From: JBBILG01 sp037445085
Lineage (GTDB): Bacteria; Pseudomonadota; Gammaproteobacteria; Burkholderiales; Methylophilaceae
DNA length: 51,564 bases
Assembly (NCBI GenBank): GCA_037445085.1
Contig: JBBILG010000003.1
Location: 1-51,564, forward strand
Direction of reading: 5' to 3'
Shown: positions 10,231-23,350 of the stretch, piece after piece
Position numbering within the stretch: position 1 is the stretch's first letter
How the letters are laid out: each line of letters opens with the position of its first letter
Made by a program: the position numbers and the translations under genes
The notes under the pieces: generated by a model
The model's database searches: none
Told to the model about the DNA's origin: nothing
The model's input: the letters and a program-made list of their open reading frames with translations, nothing else

Positions 10231-11019
10231 ATGCGGTGGCTGCTCTTGGCCCTGCTGCTGCAGTGCTGCCTGGCGCATGCGCAAACCAACCCCTTCCCCC
10301 AAGTAGCGCGCGCCTACCAGCTGGAGCTCGACCAGGCGGTACTATGGGAGCAGGGCACCGGCGAGCGGCTGCCGCCAGCCAGCCTGACCAAGCTGATGAC
10401 GGCGCTGCTGGTGGTCGACAGCGTGCCGCTGGATGCCGAAGTGATCATCAGCCGGCCTGCGGCGGTGGCAACCGGCAGCGGCCTCCGTCTCCGGCCGGAA
10501 CAGCGGTTCACCGTCGACGCGATGCTGCGGGCGATGCTGCTGCATTCTGCCAACGATGCCTGTCGGGCACTGGCCGAAACGGTGGCTGGCAGCGAGCGGC
10601 AGTTCGTGAAGCGCATAAACGACCGCGCGCTGGAGATGGCGCTGACGGATACCCGTTTCTCCAACGCCTGCGGCCATGATGCCCCGGGCCACTATTCCAC
10701 TGCGCGCGATCTGGCCGTGCTGGCCAGACATGTGCTGCAACATTCCCGGCTGCGGGCTCTGATCGGCCTCGACGCATCCTCGATCACCACGCTGGACGGG
10801 CAGCGGCACTACCGATTCGCCAACAGCAACGCGCTGATCGGGCGCTACGCCGGCATTGCCGGTGTGAAAACCGGCTATACCGCGCGCGCCGGAAACTGCC
10901 TCATCGCTTATGCCGTGCGCGGCCGCAGGGAGGTGCTGCTGGTGCTGCTGAACGCGCCCAACCGTTGGTGGGACGCGGTCGACATGCTGGACCTCGCGTT
11001 CAGTCATGCTGCGCGGTAG
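10231..11019 (+). CDS. D-alanyl-D-alanine carboxypeptidase/endopeptidase family protein (PBP5/7-like, S11)
   Basis: A 262-residue serine-type penicillin-binding protein with a signal peptide (MRWLLLALLLQCCLAHA). All three catalytic motifs are present: SLTK at residues 51-54 (SxxK nucleophile), SAN near 106, and KTG near 213. It is short for a PBP5/DacA protein and lacks the C-terminal beta domain and amphipathic anchor, so it is closer to PBP7 (PbpG) or DacD-like minimal enzymes acting on peptidoglycan cross-bridges in the periplasm. The ATG at 10231 is preferred over an upstream frame that overlaps the preceding gene because the signal peptide starts there. It overlaps the next gene by 14 bp. 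Confidence 0.9.
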   Translation: MRWLLLALLLQCCLAHAQTNPFPQVARAYQLELDQAVLWEQGTGERLPPASLTKLMTALLVVDSVPLDAEVIISRPAAVATGSGLRLRPEQRFTVDAMLRAMLLHSANDACRALAETVAGSERQFVKRINDRALEMALTDTRFSNACGHDAPGHYSTARDLAVLARHVLQHSRLRALIGLDASSITTLDGQRHYRFANSNALIGRYAGIAGVKTGYTARAGNCLIAYAVRGRREVLLVLLNAPNRWWDAVDMLDLAFSHAAR

Positions 11020-12352
11020 CCGCCGTACCGACGCCTGGCTGCTGCTGGCGGCCTGCGCGGTCTATGCCAATGCGCTGCTGTGGGGTGTTTTCCAGTTCGA
11101 CGACTACAGCGTCATCGTCGGCAACCCGGCCGTCCATGGGTTGCAGGCCTGGTGGCAGGAATCCGGCGGCATCCGCCCGCTGCTCAAGTTCAGCTATGCC
11201 CTGGACTGGAGCCTGGGCCTGGGCGCGCGCGGCTATCATTTCAGCAACCTGCTGATACACGCCGCCAATGTCCTGCTGGTCTTCCGCCTGACGGATGCCA
11301 TGCTGCGCCAGTCTGGATGGCCGCAGGACCGGATCGCGCCCGTCGGTGCCGCCGTCGCGCTGCTGTTCGCCGTGCATCCTGTCCACACCGAAGCCGTTGC
11401 CTACGTCAGCGGCCGCTCGTCCTCGCTGATGGCGCTGTTCTTCCTGGGCGGCATGCTGAGCTATCTGGTCGGCAGGCAGCGCAACAGCCGTCTGTGGCTG
11501 CATGTCGCGACGCCGCTGCTGTTCCTGGCGGCGCTGGCGGTCAAGGAAACCGCGATCACCTTTCCACCGGCCCTGCTGCTGCTGCATTTCGCCGTGGGCG
11601 GACAGACGGGCAGTCTGCCCAGGCAGGTGTGGAGCAGCTGGTGCGTGATGTTCATGGCCGCGGCGTACTTTCTGTGGGATGCCCACTATGCCGCGCACCT
11701 GGCGCGCAGCCTGTCGGTGCACGGCGGCTGGGACGTGTTCCGCACGCAGGCGGAGGCGGTGCTGTACTTGCTCGGCCAATGGTGGTGGCCGGTGCGGCTC
11801 AACATAGATCCCGACCTCGCCAGCGCGCATGGCCGCACGGCGGTCCGGGTGGGACTGGGCGTGCTGGCTGGTTGCCTGCTGCTGATGGTCTGGCGTGTGC
11901 CGCGCCGCTGGCCAATGTTTGCGCTGGGCTGGCTGGTGCTGCAGCTCTACCTGCCGTACCTCGTCGCTCCCCGGATCGACCTTGCAAACGAGAGGCAGCT
12001 CTATCTTGCCGGTTGGCCCATGCTGCTGGCGCTGGTGACGGGCGCAGCTTCTGTCCTGTCCGACCGCCGCTGGGTGGCGGCCTGCGCGGCGCTGGCGATA
12101 TCCGGCGCCGTACTCACCGTGGTTCGCAACGCAGACTATCGCAGCGAACTCGCCCTGTGGCAGGCTACCGCCAGGTATTCGCCCGACAAAAGCCGGGTGC
12201 ACAACAATCTGGGATATGCCTATTTCACTGCGGGGCAGACGGAAAAGGCGCGCCGGCATTACCAGATGTCGCTGGCATTGGAGCCAGGCAACCTGAAGGC
12301 GCGCTACAACTTGCAGTTGCTCGATCAGGATCGGCAGCAGGCCGGCCGCTGA
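11006..12352 (+). CDS. TMTC-like multi-pass membrane protein with C-terminal TPR (putative GT-C glycosyltransferase)
   Basis: A 448-residue membrane protein with roughly nine to eleven hydrophobic helices and a C-terminal tetratricopeptide unit (VHNNLGYAYFTAGQTEKARRH...). The first periplasmic loop has the acidic pair FQFDDYSVI, like the catalytic DD of TMTC/O-mannosyltransferase GT-C enzymes; 'HPVHTEAVAYVSGRSSSL' is a recognisable family segment. Activity on proteins or glycans is inferred, and the bacterial members are not well characterised. The gene starts 14 bp inside the PBP gene, so it is probably translationally coupled. It converges on hemE with only 10 bp between stops. Confidence 0.75.
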   Translation: MLRGSRRTDAWLLLAACAVYANALLWGVFQFDDYSVIVGNPAVHGLQAWWQESGGIRPLLKFSYALDWSLGLGARGYHFSNLLIHAANVLLVFRLTDAMLRQSGWPQDRIAPVGAAVALLFAVHPVHTEAVAYVSGRSSSLMALFFLGGMLSYLVGRQRNSRLWLHVATPLLFLAALAVKETAITFPPALLLLHFAVGGQTGSLPRQVWSSWCVMFMAAAYFLWDAHYAAHLARSLSVHGGWDVFRTQAEAVLYLLGQWWWPVRLNIDPDLASAHGRTAVRVGLGVLAGCLLLMVWRVPRRWPMFALGWLVLQLYLPYLVAPRIDLANERQLYLAGWPMLLALVTGAASVLSDRRWVAACAALAISGAVLTVVRNADYRSELALWQATARYSPDKSRVHNNLGYAYFTAGQTEKARRHYQMSLALEPGNLKARYNLQLLDQDRQQAGR

Positions 12353-12362
12353 GTGGCAAGGC

Positions 12363-13427
12363 TTACTGGTGGTACTGGCGGCTCAGGCTGTGCACGGCCT
12401 CGATCATCGCGCCCGCATGCTCCGGTGGCGTGTATTGGGTGATGCCGTGGCCGAGGTTGAACACGTGTCCCGATCCGTTGCCATAGCTGGCGAGGATGTT
12501 GCCGACTTCGCGTTCGATCGCCTCGGGGGTGGACAGCAGCACCGCCGGATCCAGGTTGCCCTGCAGCGCCACCTTGTCACCCACGCGGCGCCTCGCCTCG
12601 CCGAGGTCCACGGTCCAGTCCAGGCCCAGGGCGTCGGCGCCGATGGCGGCCTGTGCCTCCAGCCACAGGCCGCCGCCCTTGGTGAACACGATGCCGGGCA
12701 CGCGGCGGCCTTCGCGTTCCTTGATGATGCTGGCGACGATGCGCTCCATGTAGGCCAGGGAAAATTCGCGGTAGGCTGCGTGCGACAGGGCGCCGCCCCA
12801 GGAGTCGAAAATCATCACCGCCTGCGCGCCGGCCTCGATCTGGGCGTTGAGGTAGGCGGTCACCGCCTGCGCGGTGATGTCCAGGATGCGGTGCAGCAGG
12901 TCGGGCCGATCAAAGGCCATTTTCTTGACAATGAGGAAATCGGTGCCGCCACGGCCTTCCACCATGTAGGTGGCGAGCGTCCACGGACTGCCGGAGAAGC
13001 CGATCAGCGGCACGCTGCCGTCCAGCGCGCGACGGATCTGGCTGACCGCATCCAGCACATAGCCGAGATGCCCGCGCGGGTCGGGCGCGCTCAGGTCGCG
13101 GATTTCCCATTCGTTGCGCAGCGGGCGCTCGAACCTGGGCCCCTCGCCCTCGACGAAATACAGCCCCAGGCCCATGGCGTCGGGGACGGTGAGGATGTCG
13201 GAGAACAGGATGGCGGCATCCAGCGGGAAACGCGCCAGCGGCTGCAGGGTGACCTCGGTGGCGAGGTCCGGGCTCTTGCACAGATCGAGGAAGCTGCCGG
13301 CGCGACGGCGCGTCTCATTGTATTCCGGCAGGTAGCGGCCGGCCTGGCGCATCATCCAGACCGGCGTGTATGCGGTGGGCTGGCGCAGCAGGGCGCGCAG
13401 GAAGGTGTCGTTTTCCAGATGGGTCAT
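12363..13427 (-). CDS. hemE: uroporphyrinogen III decarboxylase
   Basis: Decarboxylates the four acetate side chains of uroporphyrinogen III to give coproporphyrinogen III in heme synthesis. The protein has 354 residues, normal for HemE. Family motifs include the N-terminal PVWMMRQAGRYLPEY (substrate-binding Arg segment), an interior 'GFSGSPWTLATYMVEG', and C-terminal GHGITQYTPPEH. It lies 67 bp downstream of gltD on the same strand, so it may be the last gene of a gltB-gltD-hemE unit. No separate strong promoter is obvious in the gap. Confidence 0.97.
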   Translation of the reverse strand: MTHLENDTFLRALLRQPTAYTPVWMMRQAGRYLPEYNETRRRAGSFLDLCKSPDLATEVTLQPLARFPLDAAILFSDILTVPDAMGLGLYFVEGEGPRFERPLRNEWEIRDLSAPDPRGHLGYVLDAVSQIRRALDGSVPLIGFSGSPWTLATYMVEGRGGTDFLIVKKMAFDRPDLLHRILDITAQAVTAYLNAQIEAGAQAVMIFDSWGGALSHAAYREFSLAYMERIVASIIKEREGRRVPGIVFTKGGGLWLEAQAAIGADALGLDWTVDLGEARRRVGDKVALQGNLDPAVLLSTPEAIEREVGNILASYGNGSGHVFNLGHGITQYTPPEHAGAMIEAVHSLSRQYHQ

Positions 13428-13494
13428 GATGGGGACGGGCGATTGAGGATATCCGGGATTTTACCCTGTCACGCCCCTTGGCCCGTCCAAAATT

Positions 13495-14932
13495 TCAGCG
13501 CGGCAGCGCCGATTTGCCCATCAGGAAGACATCGACCTCACGCGCGCACTGGCGGCCCTCGCGGATCGCCCACACCACCAGCGACTGGCCGCGGCGCACG
13601 TCGCCGGCGGCGAACACCTTGGGCACCGAGGTGGCATAGCAGCCCTCGCCGTCGGTGCTGGCCCTGGCATTGCCGCGCGCATCCTTCTCCACGCCGAAGG
13701 CATCGAGCAGTTTTTGCGCCGGATGCACGAAGCCCATGGCGAGCAGCACCAGGTCCGCCCGTATTTCGAATTCGGAGCCGGGAATCTCCTGCATGCGGCC
13801 GTCCTGCCAGGCGACGCGCGCGGCGATCAGCTTGTTCACCCGGCCGTGCTCGCCCTCGAAGCGCTTGGTCACCACCGACCAGTCGCGCTGGCAGCCCTCC
13901 TCGTGGGAAGACGAGGTGCGCAGCTTGAGGGGCCAGTCGGGCCAGGTGAGGAAGCGGTTTTCCTGCTCCGGCGGCTGCGGCATGATCTCGAACTGGGTCA
14001 CCGAGGCGGCACCGTGGCGGCTGGAAGTGCCCACGCAGTCGGAGCCGGTGTCACCGCCGCCGATCACCACCACATGCCTGCCGGTCGCCCTGATCTGCTC
14101 CGGCACGCTGTCGCCGGCCACCACCCGGTTCTGCTGGGTGAGGAATTCCATGGCGAAGTGGATGCCGGCCAGCTCGCGGCCGGGGATGGGCAGGTCACGC
14201 GGTACTTCCGCGCCGGCGGCGAGGATGACGGCGTCGCAGGCTCGCAGCAGGTCGGCGGCCTGCACGTTGTCGCCCACGTGCTGGTTGACGCGGAATTCCA
14301 CACCTTCGGCGCGCATCTGTTCCATGCGGCGGTCGATCTGCCACTTCTCGAACTTGAAGTCGGGAATACCGTAGCGCATCAGGCCGCCGATGCGGTCGTT
14401 CTTCTCCAGCACCACCACGTCGTGGCCGGCGCGCGCCAGTTGCTGGGCGGCGGCCAGCCCGGCCGGGCCGGAACCGACCACGGCGACCTTTCTGCCGGTC
14501 CTGACCCTGGGCGGCTGCGGCTTGACCCAGCCGTTCTCCCAGGCCTTGTCGATGATGGCGTGCTCGATGGACTTGATGCCCACCGGATCGTCATTGATGT
14601 TGAGCGTACACGCCGCCTCGCACGGCGCGGGGCAGATGCGGCCGGTGAAGTCGGGAAAATTGTTGGTGGAATGCAGCACCTCGATGGCGCGTTGCCAGTC
14701 CTGCCGGTAGACCAGGTCGTTCCAGTCCGGGATGATGTTGTGGATGGGGCAGCCGCTCATGCAGAACGGAATGCCGCAGTCCATGCAGCGTGCGCCCTGC
14801 ACCTTGGCTGCATCATCGGACAGGTGCAGCACGAACTCCTTGTAGTGCTTCACGCGCTCTTGCACCGGCAGGTNNNNNNNNNNACGCTTCCTCCAGGCGC
14901 CGGTATTCCAGGAATCCAGTCGGTTTTCCCAT
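13495..14932 (-). CDS. gltD: glutamate synthase (NADPH) small subunit, interrupted by an assembly gap
   Basis: Passes electrons from NADPH through FAD and [4Fe-4S] clusters to GltB. The N-terminal cluster cysteines lie in ARCMDCGIPFCMSGCP and CPAPCEAACTL. Dinucleotide sites are GSGPAGLAAA (FAD) and IGGGDTGSDC (NADPH). The start ATG at 14932 (MGKPTGFLEYRRLEEA) lies beyond the 10-N gap at 14874-14883. The base left of the gap (T) and the two right of it (AC), read on the minus strand, form a Tyr codon if the Ns are deleted. The result is a continuous 475-residue protein matching the family pattern EEAYLPVQERVKHYKEF. Starts 5 bp after gltB. With the Ns left in, the frame is broken. Confidence 0.95.
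14874..14883. other. 10-N scaffold gap inside gltD
   Basis: Exactly ten Ns. The flanks join in frame if nothing is missing, so the gap is probably a placeholder between abutting contigs. Confidence 0.9.
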
Positions 14933-14937
14933 AGGGC

Positions 14938-19554
<4,617 letters not shown>

Positions 19555-19847
19555 TGCTTCGCCCCTACAGCCTCGTCCAACATGTCACCGCGCGCAAAGT
19601 CGAGGTGTTTGCGCACCGTCGCCCGACCTCGCGGGCCCCGCTTCAACAACCTGCATCCCCGCAACAGAACCCGTAGCCCGAGCCGGCCCCTTGCGTCATT
19701 GACCGCCTGGCACAGGCGAGTTCCTTCCGTCCGTGCATTCCATCCGGCGGGCGGGAGCGGACGAAATAGGCGCCACCCCCGATTTGACCGGACGAAAACA
19801 TAAGCAATATTCGTACCATATACTGCCTGAGCGGACAAAAGGCGGAC
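19555..19847. promoter_or_regulatory. gltB upstream region with a candidate promoter and a paired 10-bp repeat
   Basis: Contains no credible gene. On the minus strand a -35-like TTGTCC (19833-19838) and a -10-like TACGAA (19810-19815) are 17 bp apart, pointing into gltB. On the plus strand the decamer gcggacaaaa occurs at 19831-19840 and again at 19842-19851, eleven bases apart (one helical turn). The upstream copy touches the gdhA terminator. From about 19555 to 19800 I see nothing else. Confidence 0.35.
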
Positions 19848-19872
19848 AAAAAAGGGGGACTTCCGTCCCCCT
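19848..19872 (-). terminator. Rho-independent terminator after gdhA
   Basis: On the minus strand, the 8-bp stem AGGGGGAC/GTCCCCCT with a GGAA tetraloop is followed by a run of six Ts, 20 bp after the gdhA stop. Confidence 0.88.
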
Positions 19873-19891
19873 GTTCCGCGGGCCCTGCGGC

Positions 19892-21235
19892 TCAGGTCAC
19901 GCCCTGTGCCAGCATGGCATCGGCGACCTTGACGAAGCCGGCGACGTTGGCGCCGTCCACGTAGCTCACGCTGCCGTCGGCGCGGTGGCCGTACTGCACG
20001 CAGGATTCGTGGATCTTCACCATGATCTCGTGCAGGCGCGCGTCTACTTCCTCGCGCGGCCAGGACAGGCGCATGGCGTTCTGGCTCATTTCCAGGCCGG
20101 AGGTCGCCACGCCGCCGGCGTTGCTGGCCTTGCCCGGCGCGAACAGCACGCGGCTGTCCTCGAACAGCCTGACCGCATCGGCATCCGCCGGCATGTTGGC
20201 GCCCTCGGACACGGCGATCACGCCGTTTTTGACGAGGGTGGCGGCATCCTCGCCGCTGATCTCATTTTGGGTGGCGCAGGGCAGCGCCACGTCCACCGGC
20301 ACGCCCCACGGACGGATGCCGGGGTGGAAGCGGGCGCCCACGCGTGCGGCATAATCGCTGACGCGGCCGTAGTAGTGATTCTTCACTTCCATGAGGGTGG
20401 CGAGCTTTTCCGGAGTGAAGCCGTCCTCGTCGATCACCGTGCCGGTGGAGTCGGACACCGTCACCACCCTGGCGCCCAGTTCCATGGCCTTCTCGATGGC
20501 GTATTGCGCCACGTTGCCGGAACCGGACACGCTCACGCGCAAGCCGTCGCAGGATCTGCCGGTGCGCTTGAGCATTTCCTCGGCGAAATACACGCAGCCA
20601 TAGCCGGTGGCCTCCGGGCGGATCAGCGAGCCGCCGAAGGACAGGCCCTTGCCGGTGAATACACAGTCGGCGCGGTTGGTGAGCTTCTTCAGCATGCCGG
20701 CCATGTAGCCGACTTCGCGCCCGCCCACGCCGATGTCGCCGGCGGGCACGTCGGTGTCGGCGCCGACATGGCGGTACAGCTCGCTGACGAAGGCCTGGCA
20801 GAAGCGCATGACTTCAGCCGGGCTCCTGCCCTTGGGGTCGAAATCGGAGCCGCCCTTGCCGCCGCCCATGGGCAGCGAGGTCAGGGAGTTCTTGAAGGTC
20901 TGCTCGAAGGCGAGGAACTTGAGGATGGACAGGTTCACCGAGGGGTGGAAGCGCAGGCCGCCCTTGTACGGGCCGATGGCGGAGCTGTGCTGGATGCGGT
21001 AGCCGCGGTTGACATGGACTTCGCCGTGGTCGTCCACCCAGGACACGCGGAACATGATGATGCGCTCAGGCTCGACCAGGCGGTCCAGCAGGCCGTGTTC
21101 GGCATATTTCGGATGCTCGGCGATAAAGGGCCACAGGCTTTCGATGACTTCGGTGACGGCTTGCAGATATTCCGGCTGCCCCGGGTTGCGTGCTTCAACA
21201 TGGTGCAGAAATTCGTCGCAGGATTGGTATCTCAT
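19892..21235 (-). CDS. gdhA: NADP-specific glutamate dehydrogenase
   Basis: Reductive amination of 2-oxoglutarate with NADPH, the low-affinity ammonium assimilation route. The protein has 447 residues, identical in length to E. coli GdhA. Catalytic region: GGLRFHPSVNLSILKFLAFE followed by LPMGGGKGGSDFDPKGRS, which contains the active-site lysines. The Rossmann region has VSGSGNVAQYAIEKA. The gene has its own terminator and a good NtrC-type dyad upstream. It is adjacent to gltBD, so the window holds both ammonium assimilation routes to glutamate except for glnA. Start ATG at 21235 is family-typical (MRYQSCDEFLHHVEARNPGQ). Confidence 0.97.
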   Translation of the reverse strand: MRYQSCDEFLHHVEARNPGQPEYLQAVTEVIESLWPFIAEHPKYAEHGLLDRLVEPERIIMFRVSWVDDHGEVHVNRGYRIQHSSAIGPYKGGLRFHPSVNLSILKFLAFEQTFKNSLTSLPMGGGKGGSDFDPKGRSPAEVMRFCQAFVSELYRHVGADTDVPAGDIGVGGREVGYMAGMLKKLTNRADCVFTGKGLSFGGSLIRPEATGYGCVYFAEEMLKRTGRSCDGLRVSVSGSGNVAQYAIEKAMELGARVVTVSDSTGTVIDEDGFTPEKLATLMEVKNHYYGRVSDYAARVGARFHPGIRPWGVPVDVALPCATQNEISGEDAATLVKNGVIAVSEGANMPADADAVRLFEDSRVLFAPGKASNAGGVATSGLEMSQNAMRLSWPREEVDARLHEIMVKIHESCVQYGHRADGSVSYVDGANVAGFVKVADAMLAQGVT

Positions 21236-21305
21236 CTGGGAAATGTGCCTTGGTCAAATTTAACCTATTGAAAAGATTATGCTTATCGTGAATTTTTCGG
21301 CGCCG

Positions 21306-21320
21306 TGCACCGCTGGTGCG
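21306..21320. promoter_or_regulatory. NtrC-like binding dyad upstream of gdhA
   Basis: Reads TGCACCGCTGGTGCG, which fits the NtrC pattern GCAC-N5-GTGC exactly, 72-85 bp upstream of the gdhA start. A second overlapping dyad, TGGTGC-GGG-GCACCA, follows. A nitrogen-responsive site next to a nitrogen gene is plausible; I could not find a convincing sigma54 -24/-12 pair downstream of it. Confidence 0.45.
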
Positions 21321-21431
21321 GGGCACCATTATGGAGCATAAAATCCTGCTTTGCACTATTTGTGTGCGCGGCGCGTATGCAAACGCGGGGTGGGCAGGGT
21401 GCGAGCAGAGGGGTGTACGGGTCGGGCCGGG

Positions 21432-22709
21432 TCAGGCGCGGAAGGCGCGGCGCGCAGCTGCCAGCGTCCGCTCGATTTCGATGGCGCCGTGCGCGGCGGA
21501 GACGAAACCGGCCTCGAAGGCCGAAGGCGCGAGATACACGCCTTCGGCCAGCATGGCGTGGAAGAAACGGTTGAAAGCCGCCTGGTCCGCCTGCATCACT
21601 TCGGTGTAGCGGGTGGGGCAGTTCGCGCTGAAATACAGACCGAACATGCCGCCCGCGCTCTGCGCGCCGAAGGCGATGCCGAGTTCGCGGGCAAGTGCGG
21701 CGAGCCCCTCGGTAAACTGCCGGGTGGTTGTGCCCAGGCGCTCGTAGAAGCCGGGTGCCTGTACCAGTTGCAGGGTGGCGAGCCCTGCGGCGACGGCCAC
21801 CGGATTGCCGGACAGGGTGCCGGCCTGATAGACCGGGCCGTCCGGCGCGAGGCAGGCCATGATGTCGGACCTTCCTCCAAATGCGCCGACCGGCAGGCCG
21901 CCGCCGATCACCTTGCCCAGGGTGGTGAGGTCCGGGGTGATGCCGTACAGGGCCTGTGCACCACCCAGGGCGACGCGGAAGCCAGTCATCACCTCGTCGA
22001 AGATCAGCACGGCACCGTGCTGCGTGCAGACGTCGCGCAAGGTCTGCAAAAAGCCCGGCGCCGGAGGGATCAGGTTCATGTTGCCGGCTACCGGCTCGAC
22101 GATGACGCAGGCGATTTCATCACCCATCCGACCGAACAACTGTTGCACCGCCGCGCCGTCGTTGTAGGCCAGGGTGAGCGTGTGCGCTGCCACTTCCGCC
22201 GGTACGCCGGCCGAGCTCGGCTGACCGAAGGTGAGCGCGCCGGAACCGGCCTTCACCAGCAGGGCGTCGGCATGGCCGTGGTAGCAGCCCTCGAACTTGA
22301 CGATCTTGCTGCGGCCCGTATACCCCCTGGCGAGGCGGATGGCACTCATGGTGGCCTCCGTCCCGGAGCTGACCAGGCGCACCTGTTCCATGCTGGGCAC
22401 CAGCCGCGTCAGCAGCTCGGCCATTTCCAGCTCGCGCGCGGTGGGAGCGCCGAAGGAGAGGCCCTGCGCGGCGGCCTGCTGCACCGCGGCGACCACCTTT
22501 GGGTGGGCATGGCCGAGGATCATCGGCCCCCAAGAGCCGACGTAATCGATATAGGCGCGGCCATCTTCGTCCCACAGCCAGGCACCCTGGCCGCGCTTGA
22601 AAAACACCGGCGTGCCGCCCACCGAGCGGAAGGCGCGCACCGGCGAGTTGACGCCGCCGGGGATCAGTTTGCGGGATTGCTCGAACAACTGTTGGTTGCG
22701 TGAGGTCAT
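21432..22709 (-). CDS. hemL: glutamate-1-semialdehyde 2,1-aminomutase
   Basis: PLP enzyme that converts glutamate-1-semialdehyde to 5-aminolevulinate in the C5 heme pathway. It has 425 residues from the ATG at 22709 (MTSRNQQLFEQSRKLIPGG). Family features are GGVNSPVRAF near the N-terminus, SSGTEATMSAIRLAR, the DEVMTGFR segment, and the PLP lysine in TLGKVIGGGLPVGAFGG near residue 265. A much longer open frame exists upstream but covers thiE, and the ATGA overlap with thiE (22706-22709) fixes the start. Distal gene of thiD-thiE-hemL. Confidence 0.97.
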   Translation of the reverse strand: MTSRNQQLFEQSRKLIPGGVNSPVRAFRSVGGTPVFFKRGQGAWLWDEDGRAYIDYVGSWGPMILGHAHPKVVAAVQQAAAQGLSFGAPTARELEMAELLTRLVPSMEQVRLVSSGTEATMSAIRLARGYTGRSKIVKFEGCYHGHADALLVKAGSGALTFGQPSSAGVPAEVAAHTLTLAYNDGAAVQQLFGRMGDEIACVIVEPVAGNMNLIPPAPGFLQTLRDVCTQHGAVLIFDEVMTGFRVALGGAQALYGITPDLTTLGKVIGGGLPVGAFGGRSDIMACLAPDGPVYQAGTLSGNPVAVAAGLATLQLVQAPGFYERLGTTTRQFTEGLAALARELGIAFGAQSAGGMFGLYFSANCPTRYTEVMQADQAAFNRFFHAMLAEGVYLAPSAFEAGFVSAAHGAIEIERTLAAARRAFRA

Positions 22710-23350
22710 GGGGTCCTCGCAGGCGTGAAAAGTTCGCGAAAAGTCCGTGCCGTGGCCGTGATGTCGGGGCTGTCGAACAGCGCGCCGATGACCGCCACGG
22801 CGTCGGCCCCGGCGCCGATGGCCAGAGGGGCATTTTCCGGGGTGATGCCGCCGATGGCAACCAGGGGCAGATCGAGCGCCCTCGCCTGTGCGAACAGCTC
22901 CAGCGGCGCACGCACGGCGGCAGGCTTGGTGGCGGAGGCGAAGCAGGCGCCGAAGGCCAGATAGTCGGCGCCTTGCGCCCTGGCCCGCTCGGCGAGCTCC
23001 AGGCGGTCGTAACAGGAGGCGCCGATGAGCTTGCGCGCGCCGAGCAGGCGGCGGGCGGCGGCGATGTCGCCGTCGCCGCCGCCCAGGTGCACGCCGTCGG
23101 CGTCCAGTTCCACGCACAGCAGCACGTGGTCGTTGATGAGGAAAGGCGCGCCGTATGCTTCGGCGAGCCACATTAGTTCCGTGGCCTGCGCCTTCTTTAC
23201 TGCATAGGGCGCCGTCTTGTTGCGGTATTGCAGCGCCGCCGCGCCGCCGCGCAGCGCCGCCTCGGCGCGCCGCAGCAGTTCGGCGGTGTCGGCGAGCTCC
23301 GGGGTGACCGCGTACAGACCCCCCAACGGCCGGTCAATTGCTGTCGCCAT
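22706..23350 (-). CDS. thiE: thiamin-phosphate synthase
   Basis: Condenses HMP-pyrophosphate with the carboxylated thiazole phosphate to give thiamin phosphate. The protein has 214 residues, a TIM barrel with the family motifs GAAALQYRNK (pyrophosphate-binding region), LINDHVLLCVELDADGVHLG, and the phosphate-binding AIGGITPENAPLAIGAGADAV. It overlaps hemL by four bases and thiD by 17, so the three genes are certainly one transcript. Together with thiD, thiS and thiG in the window it covers much of thiamin synthesis; thiC and thiO/H are not seen. Confidence 0.96.
   Translation of the reverse strand: MATAIDRPLGGLYAVTPELADTAELLRRAEAALRGGAAALQYRNKTAPYAVKKAQATELMWLAEAYGAPFLINDHVLLCVELDADGVHLGGGDGDIAAARRLLGARKLIGASCYDRLELAERARAQGADYLAFGACFASATKPAAVRAPLELFAQARALDLPLVAIGGITPENAPLAIGAGADAVAVIGALFDSPDITATARTFRELFTPARTP

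Noticed and set aside
19733..21271. 512-aa plus-strand frame opposite gdhA
   Set aside because: Shadow frame of gdhA.
21320..21345. Sigma54 promoter near the gdhA NtrC-like dyad
   Set aside because: GG and GC elements are spaced 12 rather than 10 bases apart and point away from gdhA.
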